Below are positions 18,105 to 25,393 of a stretch of DNA of 45,638 bases, in pieces. The notes under the pieces are model-generated. The model searched no databases, was not told where the DNA came from, and saw only the letters and a program-made list of their open reading frames with translations. Location of the stretch: assembly GCA_944332555.1 (NCBI GenBank), contig CALVKF010000007.1, forward strand, positions 1-45,638, read 5' to 3'. Both the position numbers and the translations under genes were made by a program. Origin of the DNA: an uncultured Bacilli bacterium. GTDB lineage: Bacteria > Bacillota_I > Bacilli_A > RF39 > UBA660. Positions within the stretch are counted from its first letter, which is position 1. Each line of letters begins with the position of its first letter.

Positions 18105-18989
18105 ATGAATTATTATAATGAAATAAAAAATGAATTAATAAATAATGAAATAACCAAGAAAGTAAAAGATTATAGCAAAAATAGAAGCGATTTATCAACA
18201 TATTATAATGTCGGTAAATTACTAAATGAAGCTGGTAAACAATACGGTGAAGGTATTATAAATGAATATTCTAAGAGGCTCACTAAAGAATTGGGCAAAG
18301 GTTATTCTGTTACCCAACTTAAATATATAAGACGATTTTATAGTGTTTTTTCAAAAAGTCAGTCAATGACCGACCTTTTGACCTTTACTCATTACTGTGC
18401 AATAATTTGGTTTGATGATATCAACAAAATTAATTATTATATAAAGATTTGCATTGAACAAAATTTATCAGTTAGACAATTAAGAGAAAAAATAAAAAAT
18501 AAAGAATATGAAAGATTAGATAATCAAACTAAAGAGAAATTAATAACTCAAAAAGAAACTACTGTAGTTGATTTCATTAAAAATCCAATTGCTATAAAAA
18601 ATATTACTAATAAAGAAATAATTTCTGAAAAAGTATTACAAAAAGTTATTATTGAAGATTTAGATAATTTTTTAAAAGAATTAGGTAATTCATTTTGTTA
18701 TATTGCTAATGAATATAAAATAAAAATAGGTAATAGGTATAATTATATAGATTTGCTTTTATATAATATTAAATTTAATTGTTATGTAGTTGTAGAATTA
18801 AAAGTAACTGAACTTAAAAAAGAACATATTGGACAAATTGAAGTATATATGAATTACATAGATAAAAACTTAAGGGAAATAAATCAAGATAAAACAATAG
18901 GCATTATTATATGTAAGAAAGATAATAAATTTATTATGGAATATTGTAGTGATGAGAGAATTCTTGCTAGAGAATATCAAGAAATATAA
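18105..18989 (+). CDS. YhcG/DUF1016 family PD-(D/E)XK nuclease, copy 3
   Basis: 294 residues. The N-terminal domain (YYNVGKLLNEAGKQYGEGIINEYSKRL, LTFTHYCAII) and C-terminal nuclease core (YIDLLLYN, VVVELKVTELKKEHIGQIEVYMNY) are both intact. It groups with copy 4, with which it shares a nearly identical first 60 residues; the pair is a second paralogue set, distinct from copies 1 and 2. TGGAGGAATT precedes the ATG. The palindrome at the homologous site is longer but imperfect (18351-18381). Confidence 0.9.
   Translation: MNYYNEIKNELINNEITKKVKDYSKNRSDLSTYYNVGKLLNEAGKQYGEGIINEYSKRLTKELGKGYSVTQLKYIRRFYSVFSKSQSMTDLLTFTHYCAIIWFDDINKINYYIKICIEQNLSVRQLREKIKNKEYERLDNQTKEKLITQKETTVVDFIKNPIAIKNITNKEIISEKVLQKVIIEDLDNFLKELGNSFCYIANEYKIKIGNRYNYIDLLLYNIKFNCYVVVELKVTELKKEHIGQIEVYMNYIDKNLREINQDKTIGIIICKKDNKFIMEYCSDERILAREYQEI
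18351..18381. repeat. Imperfect in-frame palindrome in DUF1016 copy 3
   Basis: TCAAAAAGTCAGTCA and TGACCGACCTTTTGA form 15-bp arms around a single A with two mismatches. It occupies the same place relative to the conserved LT(W/F)xHY motif as in the sister genes. Confidence 0.75.
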
Positions 18990-18999
18990 GGAGGATTAT

Positions 19000-19890
19000 A
19001 TGAATTATTACAATGAAATAAAAAACGAATTAATAAATAATGAAATAACTAAAAAAGTAAAAGATTATAGTAAGAATAGAAGTGATTTATCAACATATTA
19101 TAATGTTGGTAAATTACTTAGTGAAGCAGGTAAGCATTATGGTAAAGGAATTATAAATGAATATTCTAAGAGATTAACTAATGAACTTAACACTAAATAT
19201 AGTATAAGAGTTTTATATAAGATGTTAAAATTTTATAATTTTATGGTTGTAGAAAAATTGCCGACACTGTCGGCAAAATTGACTTGGAGCCATTACGATG
19301 AATTATTAAAACTTAACAATACCAAAGAAATCAACTATTACATAATGATAACAGAACAACAAAATCTATCAGTCAGAGAACTCCGTGAACGAATTAAAAA
19401 TAAAGAGTATGAAAGATTAGATGATAAAACCAAAGCAAAACTTATTTCTTCACATGAAACATCAGTGGTTGATTTTATTAAAAATCCTATTTTTATAAAA
19501 AATAATACCGAAAAAGAAATAATTTCTGAAAAGGTATTACAAAAAGTTATTCTTGAAGATATTTCTAATTTTTTAAAAGAGTTAGGTAATGGATTTACAT
19601 TTATTGAAAATGAGTACAAAATTAAAGTTGGTAATAATTATAACTATATAGATTTATTATTGTATAATTATGAATTCAATTGCTTTGTGGTAGTAGAACT
19701 TAAAGTAACTGAACTAAAAAAAGAACATATAGGTCAAATAGAAGTATATATGAATTATATTGATAAAACTTTAAGAAAACCTACTCAAGATAAAACTATA
19801 GGTATTATCATTTGTAAGAAAGATAATAAGTTTATAATGGAGTATTGTAGTGATTCTAGGATACTTGCAAGAGAGTATGAGATTGTTTAA
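19000..19890 (+). CDS. YhcG/DUF1016 family PD-(D/E)XK nuclease, copy 4
   Basis: 296 residues. The ATG at 19000 is chosen because GGAGG lies 6 nt upstream and it begins MNYYNEIKNELINNEITKKV exactly like copy 3; an open frame extends further upstream into copy 3 but is not needed. Nuclease residues are intact (YIDLLLYN, VVVELKV, GQIEVYMNY). Its palindrome (19258-19276) is perfect but has shorter arms. Sequence between the palindrome and LTWSHY has drifted from copy 3, while both ends of the genes stay similar, a mosaic pattern consistent with gene conversion between copies. Confidence 0.9.
   Translation: MNYYNEIKNELINNEITKKVKDYSKNRSDLSTYYNVGKLLSEAGKHYGKGIINEYSKRLTNELNTKYSIRVLYKMLKFYNFMVVEKLPTLSAKLTWSHYDELLKLNNTKEINYYIMITEQQNLSVRELRERIKNKEYERLDDKTKAKLISSHETSVVDFIKNPIFIKNNTEKEIISEKVLQKVILEDISNFLKELGNGFTFIENEYKIKVGNNYNYIDLLLYNYEFNCFVVVELKVTELKKEHIGQIEVYMNYIDKTLRKPTQDKTIGIIICKKDNKFIMEYCSDSRILAREYEIV
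19258..19276. repeat. In-frame palindrome in DUF1016 copy 4
   Basis: TTGCCGACA and TGTCGGCAA are perfect 9-bp arms around a single C. It has the centre CGACACTGTCG and sits at the same protein position as in copies 1-3. Confidence 0.92.
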
Positions 19891-19929
19891 TGTAATTAAA
19901 CTAGTTATTTTCGTTGGTATTGGGATAAT

Positions 19930-19956
19930 AATTTGGTCGACAGTGTCGACCAAATT
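19930..19956. repeat. Intergenic palindrome downstream of the DUF1016 cluster
   Basis: AATTTGGTCGACA and TGTCGACCAAATT are perfect 13-bp arms around a single G, 40 nt after copy 4. No T-run follows it, so it is not an ordinary intrinsic terminator. The centre CGACAGTGTCG matches the ftsZ terminator and, reversed, copy 4. Confidence 0.92.
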
Positions 19957-19976
19957 CTATAACATTATAAAAAATA

Positions 19977-20005
19977 TTGAATGATATAGAATTTTTTGTT
20001 ATAAT
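19977..20005 (+). promoter_or_regulatory. Promoter of the HipA/CtkA-like kinase gene
   Basis: TTGAAT (19977-19982) and TATAAT (20000-20005) are spaced 17 bp, with an additional TG of an extended -10 element. The roughly 55-nt leader holds a small hairpin ATAACT/AGTTAT (20019-20037). Confidence 0.65.
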
Positions 20006-20069
20006 TAGTTCACGGATAGATAACTGGCTAGAAGTTATAAATTGATATAATTAATGAAAAGGAGAAAAA

Positions 20070-21242
20070 ATGAAAGTAATTTTAATGAATCAAAATACTA
20101 AAGTATTATCAGGAGAATTAGAAAGTGATAATTCATTTTCTAAAATTTATGAATATTATAATATCGACTATGCACCATTAAAAATTCATACGGCATATTA
20201 TTCTAAGAGCATAAGTAATTTAAAAGCAATAAACTCTTGGTTTAGTGAAAGAAGCATTCCTTTATGGCGTGATAATATTGATAATTTATTAAGAAATTTA
20301 AATATATTTTCTCCAAAAGAATTGCTAGATAAAGCTTATGGTTTATCTTTATCTGATCAATATTGGATAAAAAGAAAAGAAGATAAAATACTCTGGAAAG
20401 ATATTAACTTCTTTGATAATGATTTTAAATATAAAAAATATTTAATGGCTTCATTGAAATATTCTAATGAAGTTTCTAATATTGATAAAATGTCTCCAAA
20501 TAATACAACTGATGGCATGGTAAAAAAAGCTTGGATGATAGATAAGAATAATAATAGAGTACTTGTTAAAGGTGCATATTCAGAAGCTCATTTTGAACCA
20601 ATTAGTGAGTATATGGCATCACTAATATGCAATAGATTAAATATAAGTAATTGTGATTATACATTAGATATTATAGATGATGAATTAGTATGTAAATGTA
20701 ATAATTTCTTAAATAAAGATGAAGAAATTATTACAGCGTTTGATGTATTAGGAAGTGAACATAAAGATAATAATACAAGCTATTATAATCACTATATAAA
20801 TATACTTAATAAGCATGGAATTATGGATGCTAAAGACAAATTATCTGATATGTATTTAGTAGATTATTTACTCATGAATACAGATAGACATATGAAGAAT
20901 TATGGAATTATTAGAAATGTTAAAACACTTAAATGGGAAAGAGTTACTCCAATATTTGATACCGGCAATAGTATGCAATCTGATGTAATAGAACCATTTG
21001 TTGATTTTTATAATGATAGATATAAGTTCTTTTATTCAAGAAGAACATTAAATGATATATTAAAATATATAAATATATCTAAATATGATTTATCTTTATT
21101 AGATGATTTAGTGGATGAATTAAATAATATATTAGATAAATATAGTGATATTATAAAGTTAAGTGATATAAGAAAAAATAAAACAGTTGAAGGTTTTAAA
21201 TTAAGAATAGATATGTTAAAGAAATATCAAAGTTTAAACTAA
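20070..21242 (+). CDS. HipA/CtkA-like kinase-fold protein
   Basis: 390 residues. The C-terminal half has HipA-like kinase landmarks: candidate ATP-binding K167 in RVLVKGAY, E180 in EPISEYMAS, the catalytic loop MNTDRHMKNYG (D272, N277) and the metal-binding D297 in PIFDTGNSM. The first 150 residues do not resemble the HipA N-terminal domain that I recognise. The closest known type is CtkA/HipA-like Ser/Thr kinases, encoded alone or with HTH partners, sometimes as toxins. AAGGAG precedes the ATG. The gene just downstream is a small HTH protein broken by a stop, so any HipB-like partner may be lost. The toxin role is inference. Confidence 0.75.
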   Translation: MKVILMNQNTKVLSGELESDNSFSKIYEYYNIDYAPLKIHTAYYSKSISNLKAINSWFSERSIPLWRDNIDNLLRNLNIFSPKELLDKAYGLSLSDQYWIKRKEDKILWKDINFFDNDFKYKKYLMASLKYSNEVSNIDKMSPNNTTDGMVKKAWMIDKNNNRVLVKGAYSEAHFEPISEYMASLICNRLNISNCDYTLDIIDDELVCKCNNFLNKDEEIITAFDVLGSEHKDNNTSYYNHYINILNKHGIMDAKDKLSDMYLVDYLLMNTDRHMKNYGIIRNVKTLKWERVTPIFDTGNSMQSDVIEPFVDFYNDRYKFFYSRRTLNDILKYINISKYDLSLLDDLVDELNNILDKYSDIIKLSDIRKNKTVEGFKLRIDMLKKYQSLN

Positions 21243-21257
21243 GAAGGGAAAAATATT

Positions 21258-21461
21258 ATGAATGTAATTGGTAATAATTTAAAAAGAGCAAGATTATTTA
21301 AAAATTTATCTTTGGCCCAAGCTGGTAAATTATTAAATATGTCTGCAACTACTTTATCATAATATGAAAAAGGATTAATTGTACCTGATTCTACTAAATT
21401 AATAGAATTTGCTAATGCATATGAAGTAAAGTCTATAGATTTAATAGGATCAAGAGAATAA
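21258..21461 (+). pseudogene. XRE-type HTH regulator interrupted by an in-frame TAA
   Basis: A 68-codon frame starting MNVIGNNLKRARLFKNLS, with GAAGGG upstream, encodes an XRE helix-turn-helix but is stopped by TAA at 21360-21362 after ATTLS. The same frame resumes as YEKGLIVPDSTKLIEFANAY and ends at 21461. An intact version would read SxYEKG, the standard end of the recognition helix region. A single A to T change (AAA to TAA) would explain it. It begins 15 nt after the kinase gene, as an antitoxin or regulator would. Confidence 0.75.
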
Positions 21462-21507
21462 CCTAAAATGAAATTTGATTCATTAAGAACAAAGTAATAG
21501 AATATGT

Positions 21508-21535
21508 AAAGCAGATGTAAAATTACATCTGCTTT
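21508..21535. terminator. Bidirectional terminator
   Basis: AAAGCAGATGTAA pairs with TTACATCTGCTTT (13-bp arms) followed by a T-run. It lies after the broken HTH gene and overlaps the 3' end of the convergent XRE gene. Confidence 0.8.
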
Positions 21536-21780
21536 TTATCATCTTCTTCTAATGGAGCAAATAATTCTCTAATATCTATATTTAAAACTTTAGCAAAAGT
21601 CCATAAAGTACCTAAACTAAATGTTTGATAATATTTAGGACTTTCAATATTCATTATAAAGCCTTCACTATAATTACATAACATAGCAAATTTAGTAACT
21701 GATAGGTTCTTTAATTTTCTTTGTTTCTTAATATTTTGTCCAACTAGATAATAAATGTAGTTTTCATCTTTTAGATTCAT
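21523..21780 (-). CDS. XRE family transcriptional regulator
   Basis: 85 residues forming one HTH_3 domain: IKKQRKLKNLSVTKFAMLCNYSEGFIMNIE, then LGTLWTFAKVLNIDIRELF, the usual C-terminal helix of this fold. The short acidic/basic tail EEDDKKQM is encoded within the terminator hairpin. It is divergent from the surface-protein gene, and the intergenic TGAGACA repeats are candidate operators. No DNA-modifying or protease domain is attached. Confidence 0.85.
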   Translation of the reverse strand: MNLKDENYIYYLVGQNIKKQRKLKNLSVTKFAMLCNYSEGFIMNIESPKYYQTFSLGTLWTFAKVLNIDIRELFAPLEEDDKKQM

Positions 21781-21810
21781 TAATTAAAGCACCACCTTAT
21801 TTTATGTAAT

Positions 21811-21855
21811 TGTCTCATTTATTCGTTGTGAGAACTTCAGTTATTCAGTGAGACA
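21811..21855. promoter_or_regulatory. Candidate operator repeats between the XRE gene and the surface-protein gene
   Basis: TGTCTCA (21811-21817) and TGAGACA (21849-21855) are exact inverted copies, with another TGAGA at 21829-21833 between them. A TATAAT-like element follows at 21875-21880. XRE regulators commonly bind such repeats beside their own gene; binding here is inferred. Confidence 0.45.
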
Positions 21856-21904
21856 TTATATGTTTTTATAATGCTATAATTAACACAAGATAAGGATGAT
21901 TTTA

Positions 21905-23320
21905 ATGGGAATTAATAAACAGAAAATATTAATTGGAGTATGTAGTGTATTTATAGTAATATTTGGTGTAGGTTTATATCTTTGGTTTAACAAAGATAAT
22001 AATACTCAAGTATATAAAAACAATAGAGATGAAGTAAAAGAACAGATATCGGGTTTTAATGGTATATCTATGATGTATGAAACAGGACCGGGGACTGGAG
22101 AATATTCTGAGTCAAAATCTTCTTTATGGCCGGAGGATGGTTATATATTTAATGATACATTAAGTGGTTGTGAAAATGGTGGAGAATTATCATGGAATAG
22201 TGAAACAAATACAGTTAATTTATTAAGTAATAGTTCAGATGCCTGTTATGTATATTTTGATGCATATATAATACCAGTAATAAATAGTGTAACAACAAGT
22301 AATATAACAACAGATTCTATAACATTAACAGTAAATGTAACAAATGGAAATAATCAAGTAACAACATATTATTATTCAAAAGATAATGGAAATAGTTATG
22401 AAACAAGTAATAGCAATAAATATACATTTAGTGGGTTAGATATGGGAACAGAATATAATTTTAGTGTGTATGTAGAAGATAGTTTAGGATATAAATCGGA
22501 AGTTTATACTTTGAGTGAAACAACTGATGATACATTACTTCTAGCCGATTGGGTAATAAACCAATATGGTGGAGTTCAAGGTAATAACGGAATATATTAC
22601 CACACAAGTTCACTAGCAAATAGTGCTCGAGATAACTCTTACAGATACTCGGGAGTCAATCCGAATAATTATGTCTGCTTTGGATCAACAGCGAGTACAT
22701 GTCCAAGTGATAGTTTATATCGGATAATTGGGGTATTTGGAAATCAAATAAAATTAATAAAAAATACAAGTATAGGAAATTATGCATGGCATTCAGATTA
22801 TGATCAAGGCAACACATGGAATGCAACAACTAAACCAGATATATATACAACATTAAATAGTACATATTTAAATAGTATAGAAAATATATGGAGTAGTAAG
22901 ATAACAACTCACAATTATAAAGTAGGAGGAATGGCTCGAGATGATTCATATACAGCAAAACAATATTACGATGTAGAAGCAGGAGCAAGTCAAACAGGTT
23001 ATGTAGAAAGTATGAAAATAGGATTAATGTATGTATCTGATTTTGGATATGCAATAAGTAATAATTATTGGACAACAGCATTATATAATTATGATGATAC
23101 AGTTAATAATAATTGGTTGTATCTAAATTCAGACGAATGGACAATTTCACGAAATTTTGACAGCTCTACTTATGCATTTGGTGTGTATTCATCGCGTGGC
23201 CCTAGCCGTTTTGGAGTGAGTAGTACGCGTTCCATTAGACCAGTCTTTTACCTCAACTCCAATGTTCAATATTCTAGTGGATCTGGGACATCTTCTGACC
23301 CAATTCGTTTGGTGGTTTAA
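21905..23320 (+). CDS. Membrane-anchored surface protein with FN3-like domain and variable C-terminal region
   Basis: About 471 residues. The start MGINKQKILIGV is preferred because AAGG lies 9 nt before it; an ATG three codons earlier abuts that site. One N-terminal transmembrane segment (ILIGVCSVFIVIFGVGLYLWF) is followed by an extracellular CENGGELSW...CYVYFD module also present in the surface gene at 39675. A fibronectin-III-like domain (VINSVTTSNITTDSITLTV) comes next, then a large domain with NPNNYVCF...LYRIIGVF and GLMYVSDFGYA. The last 60 residues (WTISRNFDSS...STRSIRPVFYLNS) use CGT/CGA, GGC and other codons rare in this genome. No LPXTG motif is present. Probably an adhesin-like exported protein. 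Confidence 0.75.
   Translation: MGINKQKILIGVCSVFIVIFGVGLYLWFNKDNNTQVYKNNRDEVKEQISGFNGISMMYETGPGTGEYSESKSSLWPEDGYIFNDTLSGCENGGELSWNSETNTVNLLSNSSDACYVYFDAYIIPVINSVTTSNITTDSITLTVNVTNGNNQVTTYYYSKDNGNSYETSNSNKYTFSGLDMGTEYNFSVYVEDSLGYKSEVYTLSETTDDTLLLADWVINQYGGVQGNNGIYYHTSSLANSARDNSYRYSGVNPNNYVCFGSTASTCPSDSLYRIIGVFGNQIKLIKNTSIGNYAWHSDYDQGNTWNATTKPDIYTTLNSTYLNSIENIWSSKITTHNYKVGGMARDDSYTAKQYYDVEAGASQTGYVESMKIGLMYVSDFGYAISNNYWTTALYNYDDTVNNNWLYLNSDEWTISRNFDSSTYAFGVYSSRGPSRFGVSSTRSIRPVFYLNSNVQYSSGSGTSSDPIRLVV
23147..23236 (+). other. Compositionally distinct 3' segment of the surface-protein gene
   Basis: From the codon after WTI to RP, codons such as CGA, CGT, TCG, ACG, GGC and AGC cluster, unlike the AGA/AGT/ACA usage around them. 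The position just before the conserved RPVFYLN matches the variable segments of the two genes at 39.7-42.2 kb. Confidence 0.45.
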
Positions 23321-23342
23321 AAAAATAAAAAAATTTAATATC

Positions 23343-23386
23343 TTCGACATAAAGCAACAAATTTTGTTGCTTTTATAATGTATAAT
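23343..23386 (+). promoter_or_regulatory. Candidate Spo0A box and promoter of spoIIGA
   Basis: TTCGACA (23343-23349) is the reverse complement of the Spo0A box TGTCGAA. A TATAAT lies at 23381-23386, placing the box near -50 to -44. Spo0A activation of spoIIG is standard in Bacillus. The 16 bp TTTAATATCTTCGACA (23334-23349) recur exactly at 45515-45530 before another gene. Confidence 0.6.
23351..23374 (+). terminator. Terminator of the surface-protein gene
   Basis: AAAGCAACAAA pairs with TTTGTTGCTTT and ends in a short T-run. It overlaps the upstream part of the spoIIGA promoter region. Confidence 0.65.
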
Positions 23387-23401
23387 GATTAAGTGATAAT
23401 T

Positions 23402-24205
23402 ATGAAAATATATTTAGATTTAGTATTTTTACTTAATTTTAGTTATGATTTATTATTACTAATGACTGTTGATATAACACTAAAAAGACATATGAAGTTT
23501 AGAAGGTTACTTTTTGGAGCTATCCTTGGAGCAATATCTTTAGTAATACTTTTTATACCACTTAATAACATAGTTTTATTTATATTTAAAGTATTAGTTA
23601 GTATATTAATGCTTTTAATAACATTTGGATATAAAAGCATTAAATATATGGCAGATAATTTTATATATTTATATATGACAAGTGTAATTCTCGGAGGTTT
23701 TCTATATTTCTTAAGTTTAGAATTTAGTTATAAAAATGAAGGATTAATATTTTATTTTGATGGCTTTAGTATTAATTATATTGTTCTTCTTATTATTGCT
23801 CCGATTATACTTTATTTATATATTAAAGAACAAAAAAGATATAAGAGCAGGATAAAGTATAATATGAATGTATCTATATGTTTTAAGAATGGTAAAATTT
23901 TAAATTGTAATGGATTTTTAGATACCGGAAATAAGCTTAGAGATCCTATAACTCATAAATATGTAATACTTTTATCAAAAAGATTATTAGTACCATATAT
24001 AAATAATAAAAGTCCCATATATGTGCCATATAAAGTAGTAGGATATAGTGGAATAGTTGAGTGTTTTAGTATTAGATATATTAAAATAAATAATAGTATT
24101 TTAAATAATTATTTAGTTGGAATAATACCTGAAGGTATGAATAAAATTAGTATGGATTGCTTGCTTAATTATAAGATAATGGAGGATATATGTTTAGAAA
24201 ATTAA
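23402..24205 (+). CDS. spoIIGA: Sporulation sigma-E processing peptidase SpoIIGA
   Basis: 267 residues. Five predicted membrane helices fill the first half (LVFLLNFSYDLLLLMTV, LLFGAILGAISLVILFIPL and so on). The C-terminal half is a cytoplasmic aspartic-protease domain with GFLDTGNKLRDP, where D174 is the catalytic aspartate of the D-T-G motif. SpoIIGA dimers at the septum cut the pro-sequence from pro-sigma-E in the mother cell after a signal from the forespore. The ATG at 23402 is chosen over a GTG three codons earlier; neither has a clear ribosome-binding site and the transcript leader is short. It overlaps sigE by 16 nt. Confidence 0.92.
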   Translation: MKIYLDLVFLLNFSYDLLLLMTVDITLKRHMKFRRLLFGAILGAISLVILFIPLNNIVLFIFKVLVSILMLLITFGYKSIKYMADNFIYLYMTSVILGGFLYFLSLEFSYKNEGLIFYFDGFSINYIVLLIIAPIILYLYIKEQKRYKSRIKYNMNVSICFKNGKILNCNGFLDTGNKLRDPITHKYVILLSKRLLVPYINNKSPIYVPYKVVGYSGIVECFSIRYIKINNSILNNYLVGIIPEGMNKISMDCLLNYKIMEDICLEN

Positions 24206-24870
24206 TTGAAAAAATATTGGATAAGTATAATGAAATATTATTTGTTGGAGCTACTGATAAGTTGCCACCACCACTAGATAGGGAAAAAGAGCTAGAATAT
24301 TTAATTAAAGCTAGACAAGGGGATATGGAAGCTCGTAATAAACTTATAGAACATAATTTAAGATTAGTGGTGTTTTTAGCTAAAAAGTATGAAAATACAA
24401 CTTATGATATTGAAGATTTAGTAAGTATTGGATCAATTGGTTTAATTAAGGGAATTAATACTTATAAGATTGATAAAAATATAAAGTTAGCTACATATGC
24501 ATCTCGCTGTATTAGTAATGAGATACTCATGTTTCTTCGAAAGAATAAGCGTAAGAGAAGTGAAGTATCCCTGGAAGATGCCTTAAACTTTGATAGTGAA
24601 GGTAATGAACTTCATTTAGAAGATATACTAGGGACTGATGCTGATTTAGTAGAATGTGAATATGAAAAAAAGGTTGATAAAGAATTATTAAGTCGGGAGA
24701 TTGAAAATTTGCCTGCTAGAGATAAAGAGATAATGACTTTAAGATATGGTCTTAATAATACATTAGAATATACACAAAAAGAAGTGGCAGAAATGTTAGG
24801 AATTTCCCAAAGTTATATTTCCAGGATAGAAAAAAAAGTAGTAAGGAAACTAAAACAAATTATGCGTTAG
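24190..24870 (+). CDS. sigE: RNA polymerase sporulation sigma factor SigE (pro-form)
   Basis: 226 residues. The N-terminal stretch MFRKLIEKILDKYNEILFVGATDKLPPPL resembles the pro-sequence of Bacillus pro-sigma-E followed by the LPPPL motif; it is shorter than in B. subtilis. Region 2 (RNKLIEHNLRLVVFLAKKYENT, DLVSIGSIGLIKGI) and region 4 (REKEIMTLRYGL-like ARDKEIMTLRYGL, QKEVAEMLGISQSYISRIEKK) are complete. GGAGG lies 4 nt before the ATG inside the end of spoIIGA, giving coupled translation with its processing enzyme. It directs early mother-cell transcription. Confidence 0.95.
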   Translation: MFRKLIEKILDKYNEILFVGATDKLPPPLDREKELEYLIKARQGDMEARNKLIEHNLRLVVFLAKKYENTTYDIEDLVSIGSIGLIKGINTYKIDKNIKLATYASRCISNEILMFLRKNKRKRSEVSLEDALNFDSEGNELHLEDILGTDADLVECEYEKKVDKELLSREIENLPARDKEIMTLRYGLNNTLEYTQKEVAEMLGISQSYISRIEKKVVRKLKQIMR

Positions 24871-25297
24871 TATCCTTACTTAACATTTTATCAACAGACT
24901 TTTTATATTTCTTACAAACTGTATATAAAAAATCAGTTTTAATAATTACTTTGCCAGTTTCATAAGCCGACCAGGTAGAAGATGTAGTATTAAGATAATC
25001 AAATATTTCTCTTTGAACTAAATGTTTTTCTTTTCGCATTTTCTTTAAATTGCGACCAATTACTTTAGCATCAATGTCTATTTCTTCATATCCCTTATCT
25101 TCTTTACTTAATCCCATAATATAATCAAATGAGACATTAAATTCTCTACAGATGATATTTAGCCTTATTAAAGGAATTGTATCTCTGCCTATTTCCCAGC
25201 CGGTATAAGTAGAACGTTTAACATTAAGCATGCCAGCAACATCTTCTTGAGTTAACTCATTATCTTCACGAATATCTCTTAATCTTTCAATTTTCAT
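24860..25297 (-). CDS. Protein with two tandem XRE HTH domains
   Basis: About 145 residues. The first HTH is RLRDIREDNELTQEDVAGMLNVKRSTYTGWEIG with the usual IPLIRLNIICREFNVSFDYIMG tail. The second is NLKKMRKEKHLVQREIFDYLNTTSSTWSAYETG. The arrangement suggests a dimer-in-one-chain repressor. Neither the ATG at 25297 nor the in-frame GTG at 25306 has a clear ribosome-binding site. It is convergent with sigE (11-nt overlap) and divergent from the unknown gene at 25394, with symmetric repeats between them. It sits between sigE and sigG, which are adjacent in Bacillus. Confidence 0.82.
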   Translation of the reverse strand: MKIERLRDIREDNELTQEDVAGMLNVKRSTYTGWEIGRDTIPLIRLNIICREFNVSFDYIMGLSKEDKGYEEIDIDAKVIGRNLKKMRKEKHLVQREIFDYLNTTSSTWSAYETGKVIIKTDFLYTVCKKYKKSVDKMLSKDTNA

Positions 25298-25311
25298 ATT
25301 TATCACTAATG

Positions 25312-25369
25312 ATATTTTCTCATTAATAATATTATTTCCACAAAAATGTGGGAAAATACGAGAAAATAT
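25312..25369. promoter_or_regulatory. Candidate divergent operator with inverted repeats
   Basis: ATATTTTCTCAT (25312-25323) and ACGAGAAAATAT (25358-25369) are near-exact inverted copies. Between them TTTCCACA and TGTGGGAAA flank AAAA. The nested symmetry between two divergent genes, one a double-HTH protein, suggests a repressor site. Confidence 0.45.
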
Positions 25370-25393
25370 GCTATTATTAAAAGGGAGGCAATA

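Noticed and set aside
18949..18999. Upstream extension of DUF1016 copy 4 into copy 3
   Set aside because: GGAGG and the conserved MNYYNEIKNE start support the ATG at 19000; the extension only overlaps the end of copy 3.
21360..21362. Reassigned stop codon as an explanation for the broken HTH gene
   Set aside because: TAA and TGA terminate many intact genes here, so recoding is unlikely and a nonsense mutation is simpler.
22830..23081. Leucine- and tyrosine-rich minus-strand open frame in the surface gene (also 41610-41861)
   Set aside because: It is a reverse-frame artefact of Asn/Ser/Thr-rich coding sequence.
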